A stretch of 64,000 nt of DNA from an uncultured cyanobacterium (GCA_903935205.1 CAIZQU010000057.1:1-64000); one strand, 5' to 3'; shown: positions 41,247-51,609, counted from the first letter of the stretch. Made by a program: numbers and translations. The notes: generated by a model not told the origin, from the letters alone.

Positions 41247-42214
41247 GGCCCGATCGGCAGATCCGCCGTGCCGATGGGCTCCAGGCCATTGCCCGGTTTG
41301 GCCACATGGGGCAATCCCCAGCCGAGCTTGTTGCGCAGCACCTGGAAAAACTCGTGGTTCGCCAACCGCACGAACCGCACCGGATGCTCGCAGCGCCGGA
41401 TCAGCACCCGATCCTCCGGCCATACGTAACAACCGGCGCTGCCATCCACCACCATCATCAACCGCTCGGGCGTGGCCGGAAACACCGTCACCGGCTCCCG
41501 GTCGCTGAACACCAGGGCCCGGGAGGCCAGGGAGTGGGCGGCGATCGGGGTGAGCTGCAACACCGGGCAGTCGGGGGTGATCACCGGCCCGCCGGCGCTG
41601 AGGGCGTAGGCGGTGGAGCCCGTGGGACTGGAGAGGATCACCCCGTCGGCGGCGATGTCCACCGGCGCATGGCGACCGATCGCGATCTCGAAGTGGCACA
41701 TGCTCGTCAGCGGCTCGCGGTGCAGGGCCATCTCGTTCAGGCAGAGCACCTCCCAGCGCCGCTGTTCGCCCCGCATCACGCTCACCACCAGCATGGTGCG
41801 CTCCTCCACCGTCCAATCGCCCGCCACCACCTGCTCCAGCACCCGGTCGAGGTCGCGCAGGTAGGCCTCGGCCAGAAAGCCGAGATGTCCGGTGTTGATC
41901 GTCAGGATCGGCACCCCGATCGGAGCGGTCTGTCGCGCGGCCGAGAGCACGGTGCCATCGCCGCCGAGAACCAGGGCCAGGGGCATGGCCCCATCGAAGG
42001 AAGGCGGAACGCAGGCGTTGTAACCGCGGCTGCGCAGGTGCTGGTCGGGGTTGGCGAAGCCCACCACGCCGCCGGCACTGCTGACCCGCACGACCTCCAG
42101 ACCGGCCTCGGCCAGCCGTGCCTCGATGGCGGCGGCAGTGGCCAGGGCCAGCTCCTTGCCATCGTTGACGATCAGGCCGACACGGGTCACCGATGCGGCG
42201 GAGGAGAGCCCCAT
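41243..42214 (-). CDS. nadK: NAD kinase
   Basis: A 323-aa protein from ATG 42214. [12 protein letters not shown] at the N-terminus, [16 protein letters not shown] (GGDGT) and [30 protein letters not shown]. It phosphorylates NAD to NADP. The longer ORF to 42430 enters pheS. It lies 17 bases after the pheS stop and is coupled to the downstream regulator gene. Confidence 0.96.
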   Translation of the reverse strand: MGLSSAASVTRVGLIVNDGKELALATAAAIEARLAEAGLEVVRVSSAGGVVGFANPDQHLRSRGYNACVPPSFDGAMPLALVLGGDGTVLSAARQTAPIGVPILTINTGHLGFLAEAYLRDLDRVLEQVVAGDWTVEERTMLVVSVMRGEQRRWEVLCLNEMALHREPLTSMCHFEIAIGRHAPVDIAADGVILSSPTGSTAYALSAGGPVITPDCPVLQLTPIAAHSLASRALVFSDREPVTVFPATPERLMMVVDGSAGCYVWPEDRVLIRRCEHPVRFVRLANHEFFQVLRNKLGWGLPHVAKPGNGLEPIGTADLPIGP

Positions 42215-42231
42215 GAGTGTATGGGGGCCGA

Positions 42232-43254
42232 TCAGAACTGCTCCAGGAAGCGCAGATCGCTGCTGTACAGCCGGCGGATGTCGTCGATGCCGTGGCGCAC
42301 CATGCAGAACCGCTCCACCCCAAGACCGGCGGCGAAGCCGCTCCAGCGCTCCGGGTCGATCCCCAGACCCTCCAGCACCGCCGGATCGACCATGCCGCAG
42401 CCCATCACCTCCAGCCAGCGGCCACGCCACTGCACATCGACCTCGGCCGAGGGTTCGGTGAAGGGGAAATAGCTGGCACGGAATCGCACCGGCAGATCGC
42501 CGAAGAAGCGCTCCAGAAAGGTGGTCACCGTGCCGCGCAGGTGGCTGAAATCCAGACCCTCATCGAGAGCCAGCACCTCCACCTGATGGAACACCGGCGA
42601 ATGGGTGGCATCGACCGCGTCGCGGCGGAAGACGCGGCCCGGAGCAACGATCCGAACCGGCGGCGGGTTGGCTTCCAGATGGCGGATCTGCACAGGGGAG
42701 GTATGGGTGCGCAGCAGGCGCTCGCTGCCATCGGGTCCGGGGGCCAGGTAAAAGGTGTCCTGCATGTCCCGCGCCGGGTGGTGGGGCGGAATGTTGAGGG
42801 CGGTGAAGTTGTAGTGGTCGCTCTCCACCTCGGGACCTTCGGCGACCCGATAGCCCAGGCCCGCGAAAATGTCGAGAATTTCCTCCACTGTCGCCTGCAG
42901 CGGATGGCGATGGCCGGGCGGCCCGTAGCGGCAGGGGGCGGTCACGTCGAGGGATTCGCGGGCGATCCGCTCGGCCATGGCCGCGGAGCGCAGCTGCTCA
43001 AGGCGGGCGCCCAGCCGCTGCTGCACCTGCTCTTTGAGCACGTTGGCCCGTTGGCCCAGCTGGGGGCGCTCGTCCCCGGGCAGGCGGCCCATGGCGCCGA
43101 GCACGGCGGAGAGGCGCCCCTTCTTGCCGAGCAGATCCACCCGCAGCTGCTCGAGATCGGCGGGCCCTGGGGCGGCCTCGATCGCCGCGGCGGCCTCGGC
43201 CTCCAGGGCCTCCAGCTGGTCGGTGAGCTGCTGCAGAGAGATCGTGGCGCTCAC
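42232..43254 (-). CDS. pheS: Phenylalanyl-tRNA synthetase alpha subunit
   Basis: A 340-aa protein, normal length, from GTG 43254; the longer open frame is antisense to surE. An N-terminal coiled coil ([20 protein letters not shown]) is followed by the class II core: [72 protein letters not shown] and [18 protein letters not shown]. It charges tRNA-Phe with PheT. It heads a minus-strand unit with nadK and the regulator. Confidence 0.96.
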   Translation of the reverse strand: MSATISLQQLTDQLEALEAEAAAAIEAAPGPADLEQLRVDLLGKKGRLSAVLGAMGRLPGDERPQLGQRANVLKEQVQQRLGARLEQLRSAAMAERIARESLDVTAPCRYGPPGHRHPLQATVEEILDIFAGLGYRVAEGPEVESDHYNFTALNIPPHHPARDMQDTFYLAPGPDGSERLLRTHTSPVQIRHLEANPPPVRIVAPGRVFRRDAVDATHSPVFHQVEVLALDEGLDFSHLRGTVTTFLERFFGDLPVRFRASYFPFTEPSAEVDVQWRGRWLEVMGCGMVDPAVLEGLGIDPERWSGFAAGLGVERFCMVRHGIDDIRRLYSSDLRFLEQF

Positions 43255-43461
43255 GGCGACGGGGCTGGGCTGGGGGCGGGTCTCGACTGTAGGCAGTGCC
43301 GGGCCCGGGACCGGCTCGGCAGGGCAGCGGCCAGCGCCCTGACACCCCCCTTGGTTGCCTGGCATCCGCCCGTCGCCTCCATGATCCCCACAGGCTGGGT
43401 CCCGTGGACACGCGCGATGCCGCGACCCCGTGGCAGCCTGGCGGCCCAAGCCCCAGGTGCC

Positions 43462-44280
43462 ATGGCCCCGCTCCGGATCCTGATCAGCAACGACGACGGA
43501 GTCTTTGCGGCGGGCATCCAGACCCTCGCCGCCGAAGCCGCAGCCCGAGGCCATCAGGTCACCGTGGTCTGCCCCGATCAGGAGCGCTCCGCCACCGGCC
43601 ATGGCCTCACCCTCCAGACCCCCCTGCGGGCTGAGCGAGCCGACCAGCTGTTCGCCCCCGGTGTCACCGCCTGGGCCTGCAGCGGCACCCCCTCCGATTG
43701 CGTCAAGCTGGCCCTGTTCCGGCTGCTGGAGGAGCCACCGCAGCTGGTGCTCTCCGGCATCAATCACGGTCCCAACCTGGGCACCGATGTCCTCTATTCC
43801 GGCACCGTCAGCGCCGCCATGGAGGGCACGATCGAGGGCTTCCCGGCCCTGGCCGTGAGCAGCGCGGATTTCCACTGGCGCGAGTTCGGTCCCGCTGCCC
43901 GCATCGCCCTGGATGTGGCCGAAGCGATGCTCACCAGCGGCTGGAGGGAGGGGCTGCTGCTCAACCTCAATATCCCGCCACGGCCCGCCGAGGCGATCGG
44001 CCCGCTGCGCTGGTGCCGACCGGCGGTGCGCCGCTATCGCGACCAGTTCGACCGCCGCGTCGACCCCCGGGGCCGCACCTACTTCTGGTTGGCGGGGGAG
44101 GCGGTCGACGAGCTGGAGGCCGCCGTGGCCTCTCCCGCCGACTGGCCCAGCGATGTGGCCTGGATCGCCGACGGTGGCGTCTCCCTCTCCCCGCTGCAGC
44201 CGGAACTCTTCTGGCGCGGCGACACGGCCACCCTGCCGACGCCCCAGGCCCTGCCGATCCAGCCGATCCCGGGGCACTGA
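43462..44280 (+). CDS. surE: 5'/3'-nucleotidase SurE
   Basis: A 272-aa protein from ATG 43462. [49 protein letters not shown] and [20 protein letters not shown] carry the metal-binding Asp pair, Ser and Asn of the family. It dephosphorylates nucleoside monophosphates and possibly polyphosphate. It diverges from pheS; the intervening ~200 bases are promoter space. In-frame upstream starts are rejected because the family begins at this ATG. Confidence 0.95.
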   Translation: MAPLRILISNDDGVFAAGIQTLAAEAAARGHQVTVVCPDQERSATGHGLTLQTPLRAERADQLFAPGVTAWACSGTPSDCVKLALFRLLEEPPQLVLSGINHGPNLGTDVLYSGTVSAAMEGTIEGFPALAVSSADFHWREFGPAARIALDVAEAMLTSGWREGLLLNLNIPPRPAEAIGPLRWCRPAVRRYRDQFDRRVDPRGRTYFWLAGEAVDELEAAVASPADWPSDVAWIADGGVSLSPLQPELFWRGDTATLPTPQALPIQPIPGH

Positions 44281-44334
44281 CCCCCGCGCCCCCTCCACCA
44301 GGCTCAACCGCGCCGGGCCGATGGCAGCACCGAC

Positions 44335-44913
44335 TCAGGCCCGGCGGAAGATCCGCTGCAGCATCCACAGGGAAAAGGCGAGGCCGAGCAGATGGGCGAA
44401 CAGCACCTGGGTGTTGCTGAGCACCGAGAGCATCTCGATTGAGGTGATCGGGTAGGTGCTGATCGGCGATTGGCCGCCGCCCGGATAGGCCATCGGTCCG
44501 AACAGGCCGGGGGCCTGCATCGAGGCCTGCAGAAAGAGGCTTCCCGCCAACGCCTGGTATCCCACCGCCGCGACCGTCAGGCCGGCCAGATCGACCAGCA
44601 GGCCCCGCTTGATCAGCCGGCTCGTCTCCCCTCGCGAGGGTGGCGCGGCGCTGGCCAGGGCCCGGCCGCAGCGGATCACCTGCCAGCACTGCCAGAGGCT
44701 CCAGGCCAGCAGCAGAAACGAGAGGGTCGTGAACGAGAGGCCGGGCCCGAGGCCGAGGGCGCGCTGGGCGTTGGCCGCCACCCGGGTGCCGACATTGTTG
44801 AACAGCAGCACGCCCACCACCACCACCGACAGGGCCAGCTGGGTCCAGAAGCGCACCCAGCCGATCAGGCGCAGGGCGTTGGCGATGCGTGGCAGATCCG
44901 GCGGCACGGCCAT
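44335..44913 (-). CDS. DUF3611 membrane protein
   Basis: A 192-aa protein from ATG 44913 with four hydrophobic helices (FWTQLALSVVVVGVLLF; TTLSFLLLAWSLWQCWQV; GLLVDLAGLTVAAVGYQALA; VLFAHLLGLAFSLWMLQ). The pattern and SIEMLSVLSNTQVLFAHL fit DUF3611, found in cyanobacteria and plastids. Function unknown. It converges with surE and diverges from ribF. Confidence 0.85.
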   Translation of the reverse strand: MAVPPDLPRIANALRLIGWVRFWTQLALSVVVVGVLLFNNVGTRVAANAQRALGLGPGLSFTTLSFLLLAWSLWQCWQVIRCGRALASAAPPSRGETSRLIKRGLLVDLAGLTVAAVGYQALAGSLFLQASMQAPGLFGPMAYPGGGQSPISTYPITSIEMLSVLSNTQVLFAHLLGLAFSLWMLQRIFRRA

Positions 44914-44977
44914 GGTGCGTTTGCCTGGCAGGCCCCCAAACTTGGCATGGGAGGATCGCCGTGGCGAGCGCCTGGCG

Positions 44978-46024
44978 TTGAACCCCCTGTCGATTCCGCT
45001 TCTCAGCCCCGACCAGGCCCTCGGACCCACCGCCATCGCCCTGGGCAGTTTCGATGGCCTGCACCGCGGCCATCGCCGGGTGATCGCCGCGGTCACGGCG
45101 GAGGCGGCCCGGAACCAGGACGGGGGCGACGCGGCGGTGCCGAGCGTGGTGAGTTTCTGGCCCCACCCGCGCGAGGTGCTCCATGGCGAGACCCGCCTGC
45201 GGCTCGATCTGCCCGAGGAGAAGCTCGACCTGTTGGCGCCGCTCGGAATCCGCCAGCTGGTGCTGATTCCCTTCACCCTCGACCTGGCCGCCCTCAGCCC
45301 GGAGGCCTTCGTGCGCACCGTTCTGATCGACCAGCTCCAGGCCCGCCTGGTGGCGGTGGGGGAGAACTTCCGCTTCGGGGCAGGCAGGAGCGGTTCAGCC
45401 GCCGACCTGGCCCGGATCGGTGCCGATGGCGGCATCGCCGTGCGGGTGTTGCCGATGCTCTGGGACGGCGCCGAGAGGGTCAGCAGCAGCCGCATCCGCC
45501 GCGCCCTGGTCGGCGGCGACCTGGAGGAGGCGGCCCGGCTGCTGGAGCGCCCCTATCGCTTCGCCGGTCGGGTGGTGCCGGGCAAGGGGCTGGGGCGCCA
45601 GTTGGGTTGGCCCACGGCGAACCTGCTGGTCGACGGCCGCAAGTTTCTGCCCGCCGAGGGGGTCTATGCCGTGTGGGTGCGCCAGGCGGGCAATCCGGGC
45701 CTGCCCCAGCCCGGGGTGATGAATCTCGGTCCCCAACCCACCATCGATCCCGAGTCGCCATCGGCGGTGGAGGTGCATCTCCTCGCGGGCGCCACCGACA
45801 CGGCGGGGGGGCGGGTTGCGGTCGATGGCGGCGCGGCTGAACAGACCAGCGTCCCCGATCTCCGGGGCGCCCTGCTCAACGTGGAGCCCGTGCGCCTGCT
45901 GCGGCAGCAGCGGCGCTTCTCCGGCCTGGAGGAGCTCAAGACCGCGATCGCGGCGGATGCGGCCGCAGCCCGGAGAATCCTGGCCGCGGCGGCGGCAGCG
46001 GGGCCGCTTCAGCCGCCGGCGTAG
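44978..46024 (+). CDS. ribF: Riboflavin kinase/FAD synthetase RibF
   Basis: About 348 aa. ALGSFDGLHRGHRRVI is the FAD synthetase nucleotide-binding motif, GRVVPGKGLGRQLGWPTANL the riboflavin kinase motif. It makes FMN and FAD. The start is uncertain: TTG 44978 gives a normal N-terminus, TTG 44942 adds 12 residues, and no in-frame ATG or GTG is well placed. The C-terminal ~40 residues are Ala-rich. Its end overlaps a tiny minus-strand membrane protein gene by 16 bases. Confidence 0.93.
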   Translation: MNPLSIPLLSPDQALGPTAIALGSFDGLHRGHRRVIAAVTAEAARNQDGGDAAVPSVVSFWPHPREVLHGETRLRLDLPEEKLDLLAPLGIRQLVLIPFTLDLAALSPEAFVRTVLIDQLQARLVAVGENFRFGAGRSGSAADLARIGADGGIAVRVLPMLWDGAERVSSSRIRRALVGGDLEEAARLLERPYRFAGRVVPGKGLGRQLGWPTANLLVDGRKFLPAEGVYAVWVRQAGNPGLPQPGVMNLGPQPTIDPESPSAVEVHLLAGATDTAGGRVAVDGGAAEQTSVPDLRGALLNVEPVRLLRQQRRFSGLEELKTAIAADAAAARRILAAAAAAGPLQPPA

Positions 46025-46134
46025 GCGTGGCTGAGGCCCCAGCTGATGAAGAGAGCGATCGCCCCCATCAGCAGGATGCCGGAGAGGAGGGGCAGCACAG
46101 GGTTATCCTCGCCGCCACCTGGCTCATCAACCAT
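46009..46134 (-). CDS. 41-aa single-span membrane protein
   Basis: ATG 46134 to TGA 46009. After an acidic, Gly-rich start (MVDEPGGGEDNP) comes one clear membrane span, VLPLLSGILLMGAIALFISW, and a short tail (GLSHAYAGG). Codons match the genome and the hydrophobic pattern is too clean for chance. Cyanobacteria carry many such small subunits of photosynthetic and respiratory complexes, but I cannot assign this one. It is convergent with ribF and divergent from thiE. Confidence 0.65.
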   Translation of the reverse strand: MVDEPGGGEDNPVLPLLSGILLMGAIALFISWGLSHAYAGG

Positions 46135-46172
46135 GGGTTCTCCAGGGGGCCCCTCAGCCTAGGGACCTCACC

Positions 46173-47330
46173 ATGACCTGCGCCAGCGTGTCCGACGCCC
46201 CGACCCCTTCAGCCCAGCTCAGATCCGCCGCCAACCCAGGAGCGACGGCTCCGGCGCCGGTGGCCCGACTGCTGGACGCCAACCTCGATCGCGCCCGTGA
46301 AGGTCTTCGGGTGCTGGAGGACTGGGCCCGGTTCGGCCTCGACCGCCCCGACCTGGTGGCCCGCTGCAAGGATCTGCGCCAGCGGCTGGGGCTGATCCAC
46401 CGCGAGCCCTACAAATGGGCCCGCCACACGGCCAGCGACGCTGCCGCCGGTCTCGGCCATCCCGCCCAGGCGGAACGCCAGGAGCCCAGCGCCGTGGTGG
46501 CGGCCAACGCGGCCCGGGTTCAGGAGGCCCTGCGGGTGCTTGAGGAGTTCGGCCGCCCCCACGACCCCGAACTCGCCGCCGAAGCCGCGCGGGCGCGATA
46601 CGCGCTCTACGACCTGGAGGTGGCCCTGTTGCGCGCCCATGGCAGCGGTGCCGCCCGCCGCACCCTGCTGGACCGTTGCCGCCTCTACCTGATCATCGGC
46701 AGCGGAGCCCGGGCGACGGCGGAAGCTGCGCTCCAGGCCGGGGTGCGGATCCTCCAGTACCGCCCCAAGGGAGAGGAGGGGCGCCACGATCTTGAGCTGT
46801 TGGAGGAGGCCCGCCAGCTGCGGCTGCTCTGCCAGCAGCATGGAGCGTTGTTCCTGGTCAATGACCGGATCGACCTGGCCCTGGCGGCGGAGGCCGATGG
46901 GGTCCATCTGGGCCAGACCGATCTGCCCGTGGCGGTGGCCCGCCGGCTCCTGGGACCCGACCGGTTGATCGGCCGCAGCACCCATGCCCCGGACCAGCTG
47001 GAGCAGGCGCTGGCCGAAGGCTGCGACTACGTCGGTGTCGGCCCCGTCAACGCCACACCCACCAAGCCCGGGAAGGAACCCGTCGGCCTGGCCTACGTGG
47101 AGGCGGCGGCGGCCCGCTGCCCCATTCCCTTCTTCGCCATCGGCAGCATCGATGCAACCAACCTGCCGGCCGTGATCGCCGCTGGCGCCTCCCGGGTGGC
47201 GGTGGTGCGGGCCATCGGCGCTGCGGCCGATCCGGGCGCTGCGACCGCCGCTCTGCTCGCCGGGCTTGGGCAGGTCAGCGATCGGCAGGGCGGCCCGCAG
47301 GCGCAGGGTGGGGGCCATGACGATGGCTGA
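46173..47330 (+). CDS. thiE: Thiamine-phosphate synthase ThiE with N-terminal extension
   Basis: A 385-aa protein. The C-terminal ~200 residues are a standard ThiE: ILQYRPKGEEG, LFLVNDRIDLALAAEADGVHLGQ, LIGRSTHAP, DYVGVGPVNATPTKPG, FFAIGSI. The N-terminal ~150 residues (LDANLDRAREGLRVLEDWARF, SAVVAANAARVQEALRVLEEF) form a repeated helical domain seen in cyanobacterial ThiE. It joins the HMP and thiazole units of thiamine. No TPP riboswitch is visible upstream. thiS overlaps its end by 14 bases. Confidence 0.95.
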   Translation: MTCASVSDAPTPSAQLRSAANPGATAPAPVARLLDANLDRAREGLRVLEDWARFGLDRPDLVARCKDLRQRLGLIHREPYKWARHTASDAAAGLGHPAQAERQEPSAVVAANAARVQEALRVLEEFGRPHDPELAAEAARARYALYDLEVALLRAHGSGAARRTLLDRCRLYLIIGSGARATAEAALQAGVRILQYRPKGEEGRHDLELLEEARQLRLLCQQHGALFLVNDRIDLALAAEADGVHLGQTDLPVAVARRLLGPDRLIGRSTHAPDQLEQALAEGCDYVGVGPVNATPTKPGKEPVGLAYVEAAAARCPIPFFAIGSIDATNLPAVIAAGASRVAVVRAIGAAADPGAATAALLAGLGQVSDRQGGPQAQGGGHDDG

Positions 47331-47535
47331 AATCCGCATCCGGCTGAATGGGGAGCCCCGCGGCTGCCGCTCCGGTCTGAACCTGCAGGAGCTGCTGATG
47401 GAGCTGGGCTATCAGCCGCGGCTGGTCGTGGTCGAGTACAACGGCGCGATCCTGGCGCGTCAGGCCTGGCCCGAACAGGTGGTGATGGAATCCGACGTGA
47501 TCGAGGTGGTCACCATCGTGGGGGGGGGTTCCTAG
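47317..47535 (+). CDS. thiS: Sulfur carrier protein ThiS
   Basis: A 72-aa ubiquitin-like protein from ATG 47317; ATG 47323 is equally possible. IRLNGEPRGCRSGLNLQELL, LVVVEYNGAIL and SDVIEVVTIVGGGS. ThiS normally ends in Gly-Gly, which is thiocarboxylated to donate sulfur for the thiazole ring. Here Gly-Ser follows the Gly pair, so activation may need trimming or may use the preceding Gly-Gly. It overlaps thiE. Confidence 0.92.
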   Translation: MTMAEIRIRLNGEPRGCRSGLNLQELLMELGYQPRLVVVEYNGAILARQAWPEQVVMESDVIEVVTIVGGGS

Positions 47536-47562
47536 ATTCCGATCGATTCTGACGAGCCAGTC

Positions 47563-48579
47563 ATGGCCCACCGACCGCAGCGCCGCCTCCCGGCCCTGGT
47601 CTCCTCGCTTCTGGTGCCGATGCTGGTGATCAGCCTGCTCCTGGTCTCCCCGGCCCCGAGCCAGGCGGCCAGCGGAGGCCGCATCGGCGGCGGCAGCTTC
47701 CGTTCCGCCCCCTCGGCCCCCCGCACCTACCGCGGCGGTGGATCCGGAGGCACCTATCGGGGCGGCACGCCAGGTGGCTATCGGGGTGGCTACGGCGGCG
47801 GTTACTACGGCGGTTACGGCGGCTATGGGGGTGGCTACTACGGCGGTGGCGGCGGCCTCGGCTTCCCGTTCGTGGTGCCGATGTTCGGCTTCGGTGGAGG
47901 CCTGCTCGGCCTGCTGGTGCTGATGGCGGTGGTCGGCCTGATGCTCAACGCCCTGCGCGGTGCCGCCCCCGGCATCGAGGGTGGCGGTCGCGATGCCCTG
48001 GGGGGTTCCGTCGATGGGCCGGTGTCGATCGCCGAGCTCCAGGTGGGTCTGCTCGCTTCAGCCCGGGAGCTGCAGGCCGATCTGCGTCGCCTGGCCGCCT
48101 CGGCGGACACCGGATCCAGCGCTGGTCTGCAGCGGGTGCTCCAGGAAACCTGCCTGTCCCTGCTGCGCAACCCCGAGCTCTGGGTCTACGCCAACGGCGA
48201 GGTCGGCCAGGTACCCTTCGCCAGCGCCGAGGCCACCTTCAACCGTTTATCGGTGCGCGAGCGCAGCAAGCTGGAGCGTGAGCTCACCACCAACGTGGCG
48301 GGTGTGCGCAGCGGTGGCAGTTCGATCGGGCTGCAGCCAGGCCATAGCGATGCCACCAGCGACTACATCGCCGTGACCCTGCTGATCGCCAGCCGCCGTG
48401 CCCTGAGCCTGCGCGGTACCGACACCGCGGAGGAACTGCGCGAAACCCTGCAGCAGCTTGGTGGCATCGGCGCCGACCAGCTTCTGGCCCTGGAGGTGAT
48501 CTGGCAGCCCGAGGGCGTGGGCGAGGTGCTGAGCGCCGACCAGCTGCTGACCGCCTATCCCCAGCTCCAGCACCTCTGA
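47563..48579 (+). CDS. DUF1517 membrane protein with Gly/Tyr-rich region
   Basis: A 338-aa protein. A signal peptide (LVPMLVISLLLVSPAPSQAA) is followed by ~65 residues of Gly/Tyr/Arg repeats (YRGGYGGGYYGGYGG), then a membrane helix (GFGGGLLGLLVLMAVVGLML) and the conserved DUF1517 domain (VSIAELQVGLLASAREL to SDYIAVTLLIASRRAL). The family is common in cyanobacteria and plants, with no proven function. It follows thiS by 27 bases. Confidence 0.9.
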   Translation: MAHRPQRRLPALVSSLLVPMLVISLLLVSPAPSQAASGGRIGGGSFRSAPSAPRTYRGGGSGGTYRGGTPGGYRGGYGGGYYGGYGGYGGGYYGGGGGLGFPFVVPMFGFGGGLLGLLVLMAVVGLMLNALRGAAPGIEGGGRDALGGSVDGPVSIAELQVGLLASARELQADLRRLAASADTGSSAGLQRVLQETCLSLLRNPELWVYANGEVGQVPFASAEATFNRLSVRERSKLERELTTNVAGVRSGGSSIGLQPGHSDATSDYIAVTLLIASRRALSLRGTDTAEELRETLQQLGGIGADQLLALEVIWQPEGVGEVLSADQLLTAYPQLQHL

Positions 48580-48692
48580 TCGTCGCCCCCTGGGCAGGGC
48601 TGGGGCCAGCTCGCGGCTGGCGCCTTGCCGATCCCCGGCGCTTTGGCCACCTTGGGCTACGCCGCTATCGCCCCGATGGCTTCAGCCGAGCC
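48580..48692. other. Spacer before possible small gene
   Basis: Together with 48693-48869 it fills the gap between the DUF1517 and larB genes. The GC-rich frame of the small gene stays open through it, so a longer form from a non-standard start cannot be excluded. Confidence 0.3.
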
Positions 48693-48869
48693 GTGCCGAC
48701 AGCCCCCGGGATCCCTCCCGGGGGCACCGTTGATCCGCCCGGGCCGCTCCTGGGTCAACACCCGGTATTGGTCGAGGCGATGGAGCGGCTGGAGCAGGGG
48801 CGGCTCGCCAGGCCCCTGGCGCTCTGGCTGGCCTCCCTGCTGGAGTTGGAACCGGATCAGCGGCGGTGA
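48693..48869 (+). CDS. Possible 58-aa protein
   Basis: From GTG 48693 to TGA 48869. The last 40 residues form a convincing amphipathic segment (HPVLVEAMERLEQGRL, then ARPLALWLASLLELEPD) with GC-rich third positions. There is no clear ribosome site, and the N-terminus is Pro/Gly-rich. It converges with larB. Function unknown. Confidence 0.4.
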   Translation: MPTAPGIPPGGTVDPPGPLLGQHPVLVEAMERLEQGRLARPLALWLASLLELEPDQRR

Positions 48870-48883
48870 GCCGTCTCCCAGCT

Positions 48884-49630
48884 TCAGGCTGAAGAATGCC
48901 CGGCCCCTCCGGCCGCGGAACCGCGCAGGATGCGCAGGGCAGCCATGGCGGCGCCGTAGCCGTTGTCGATGTTGACCACGCACAGCCCGGGGGCGCAGCT
49001 GGCCAACATGCCCTGCAGGGCCGCCTGGCCGCCGGCGCTCACCCCATACCCCACCGATACCGGAACGCCGATCACAGGCTGGGGCAGCAGACCCGCCACC
49101 ACCGTCGGCAGGGCTCCCTCCATGCCGGCACAGGCGATCAGCAGCGGAGCCCGGCGCAGGGTCTCCAGCTGGTCCAGCAGGCGATGCAGGCCAGCCACCC
49201 CCACATCCAGCAACAGCTCGGCCGCGACCCCATGGCAGGCCAGCGCCAGCCGCGCCTCGGCAGCCACCGTCAGGTCGCTGCTGCCCCCCGCCAGGATCAG
49301 CAGGGGTTCCTGGCCAGGGTCGGGGGTCGGCAGTGGATCGCTCGCCAGGCAGCGGGCATCGCCGTGGTGGCGGTAGTGGGCCGGGTCAAGCCCATGGGAC
49401 GGCAGGGCCTCCAGCAGGGGGGCCAGCCGCTCCGGGGCCAGGCGGGTCACCAGCGCCGTTTCCCCCCCGCGCCGCAGGCCGCGGAGGGCGGCGATGATTT
49501 GATCCTGGCTCTTGTGCTCCCCCCAGATCGCTTCGACCATGCCGATCCGGGCGCGGCGGCCCAGATCGAGCCGCAGATCATGCGGCCCCTCGGGGAGGGG
49601 CATGGCGGCGGCGCTCGGATCGGTGGCCAT
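48884..49630 (-). CDS. larB: LarB-type nickel-pincer cofactor protein
   Basis: A 248-aa protein from ATG 49630. ARIGMVEAIWGEHKSQDQI at the N-terminus and a PurE-like C-terminal domain (LILAGGSSDLTVAAEARLAL, LLIACAGMEGALPTVVAGL, PVIGVPVSVGYGVSAGG, VVNIDNGYGAAMAAL). LarB carboxylates and hydrolyses nicotinic acid adenine dinucleotide in pincer-cofactor synthesis. LarC and LarE are not in the window. It is the last gene of the era operon, 5 bases after the TIGR03792 gene. Confidence 0.9.
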   Translation of the reverse strand: MATDPSAAAMPLPEGPHDLRLDLGRRARIGMVEAIWGEHKSQDQIIAALRGLRRGGETALVTRLAPERLAPLLEALPSHGLDPAHYRHHGDARCLASDPLPTPDPGQEPLLILAGGSSDLTVAAEARLALACHGVAAELLLDVGVAGLHRLLDQLETLRRAPLLIACAGMEGALPTVVAGLLPQPVIGVPVSVGYGVSAGGQAALQGMLASCAPGLCVVNIDNGYGAAMAALRILRGSAAGGAGHSSA

Positions 49631-49635
49631 CGGGA

Positions 49636-50202
49636 TCAGGCCCGGCCCTGGGGCTGCAGGCTGCCGCTGGAGAGCAGGGGGAAGGGGGATCCACCGCTCC
49701 GGCCCAGGGCCCTGTTGGCGGTCGCGTCGAACTGCCCCTGCACCCGGTCGATCTCCGCCTGGGGGATGGCCTGCCATAACGCGAGTGAGGCCCAGCGGAT
49801 CAGCAGCACCGCCTCCTCTCGCTCCCGATCCCAGAGCAGCTCACGGCCGAGGAAACCGGCCTGCTGCCGCAGCCAGGGGTCCCAGCAATCCCGCTCGGCC
49901 GCCAGCCAGGCCTGGCGCCCCTCGCTGGAGACCCGCAGCCGCAGCATTTCCACCACAGCGCCGGAGTCGGATGGCACCAAGGATGTCGCCGCGTTCCGCA
50001 CCGCGGCTGGGGTGGACGGCTCCGGATCGATGGCCACCGCCGCTGCCGGGGCCGGGTCCGCGCCAGGGGCGGGAGCGACCTGGGGCATCGGCGGCGGCGG
50101 CGGTGGTTGCGCCCCGGCGGCGGTGGGCTGGAACACGATCAGGGTTGTGAGCAGCCCTGCCAGGATGGCTCCGGTTGCCAGGCGGCGGAGGATTCCGTTC
50201 AT
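49636..50202 (-). CDS. TIGR03792-type cyanobacterial protein
   Basis: A 188-aa protein. A signal peptide ([17 protein letters not shown] to AGA) and a Pro/Ala linker precede a ferredoxin-like domain ([60 protein letters not shown]) that resembles monooxygenase-like ABM domains. Function unknown. The start overlaps the ispF stop by 4 bases. Confidence 0.85.
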   Translation of the reverse strand: MNGILRRLATGAILAGLLTTLIVFQPTAAGAQPPPPPPMPQVAPAPGADPAPAAAVAIDPEPSTPAAVRNAATSLVPSDSGAVVEMLRLRVSSEGRQAWLAAERDCWDPWLRQQAGFLGRELLWDREREEAVLLIRWASLALWQAIPQAEIDRVQGQFDATANRALGRSGGSPFPLLSSGSLQPQGRA

Positions 50203-50780
50203 GGCCGCTGCAGCAGGGCCACCGCGTGGCAGGCGATTCCCTCCTCCCGGCCGGTGGGGCCCAGGCCCTCATTGGTGGTGGCCTTGACGCCGACCCGCTC
50301 CGCCTCGATACCGAGGCGCGCCGCGATCGCCGCTCGCATCGCTTCGATATGGGGCCGCAGCTTGGGCCGTTCCGCCACCACCACCGCATCCACGTTCACC
50401 AGCGTCCAGCCCCGCTGCTGCACCAGCTCCACCACCCGCTCCAGCAGGGCGAGGCTGTCGGCCCCCTTCCAGCGGGGATCGTCCGGCGGGAAGTAGCGGC
50501 CGATGTCGCCCAGGCTGAGGGCCCCCAGCAGGGCATCCATCAGGGCATGCACCAGCACATCGGCGTCGCTGTGGCCATCAAGGCCGAGGCCTTCGGGGTG
50601 ATCGAGCCGCTGACCCCCGAGGATCAGGGCCCGGCCTGGCACCAGCCGGTGGATGTCGTAGCCGTTGCCGATCCGCAGCTGGGGCAGCGGCGACCCGGTG
50701 CCGGCGGTGCCCGCCGAGGCCACCGCGGCGGCGGCGGGTGGGGCAGGGCCCTCCCCGGGGCCGTTGCTGGGCTCTGGCAT
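50199..50780 (-). CDS. ispF: 2-C-methyl-D-erythritol 2,4-cyclodiphosphate synthase IspF
   Basis: A 193-aa protein from ATG 50780. The core has [61 protein letters not shown] and [18 protein letters not shown]. It is a zinc enzyme of the MEP isoprenoid pathway. The first ~35 residues are a Pro/Ala/Gly-rich extension beyond the usual ~157-aa protein, so a later start is possible. Translationally coupled to the next gene. Confidence 0.95.
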   Translation of the reverse strand: MPEPSNGPGEGPAPPAAAAVASAGTAGTGSPLPQLRIGNGYDIHRLVPGRALILGGQRLDHPEGLGLDGHSDADVLVHALMDALLGALSLGDIGRYFPPDDPRWKGADSLALLERVVELVQQRGWTLVNVDAVVVAERPKLRPHIEAMRAAIAARLGIEAERVGVKATTNEGLGPTGREEGIACHAVALLQRP

Positions 50781-50871
50781 GGGCTCGATCCGGATCGGGG
50801 CTGGACTCACCACAGTCTCCCAGCCGGGGTCCCGGCGGGACCCTGAGGCCGCCCGCCTGGCTCCGGCGAGA

Positions 50872-51606
<735 letters not shown>

Positions 51607-51609
51607 CGT

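Noticed and set aside
42217-43461. N-terminal extension of surE to 687 aa
   Set aside because: Antisense to pheS; the SurE family starts at ATG 43462.
46135-46172. TPP riboswitch upstream of thiE
   Set aside because: The gap is only 38 bases and shows no THI-box elements.
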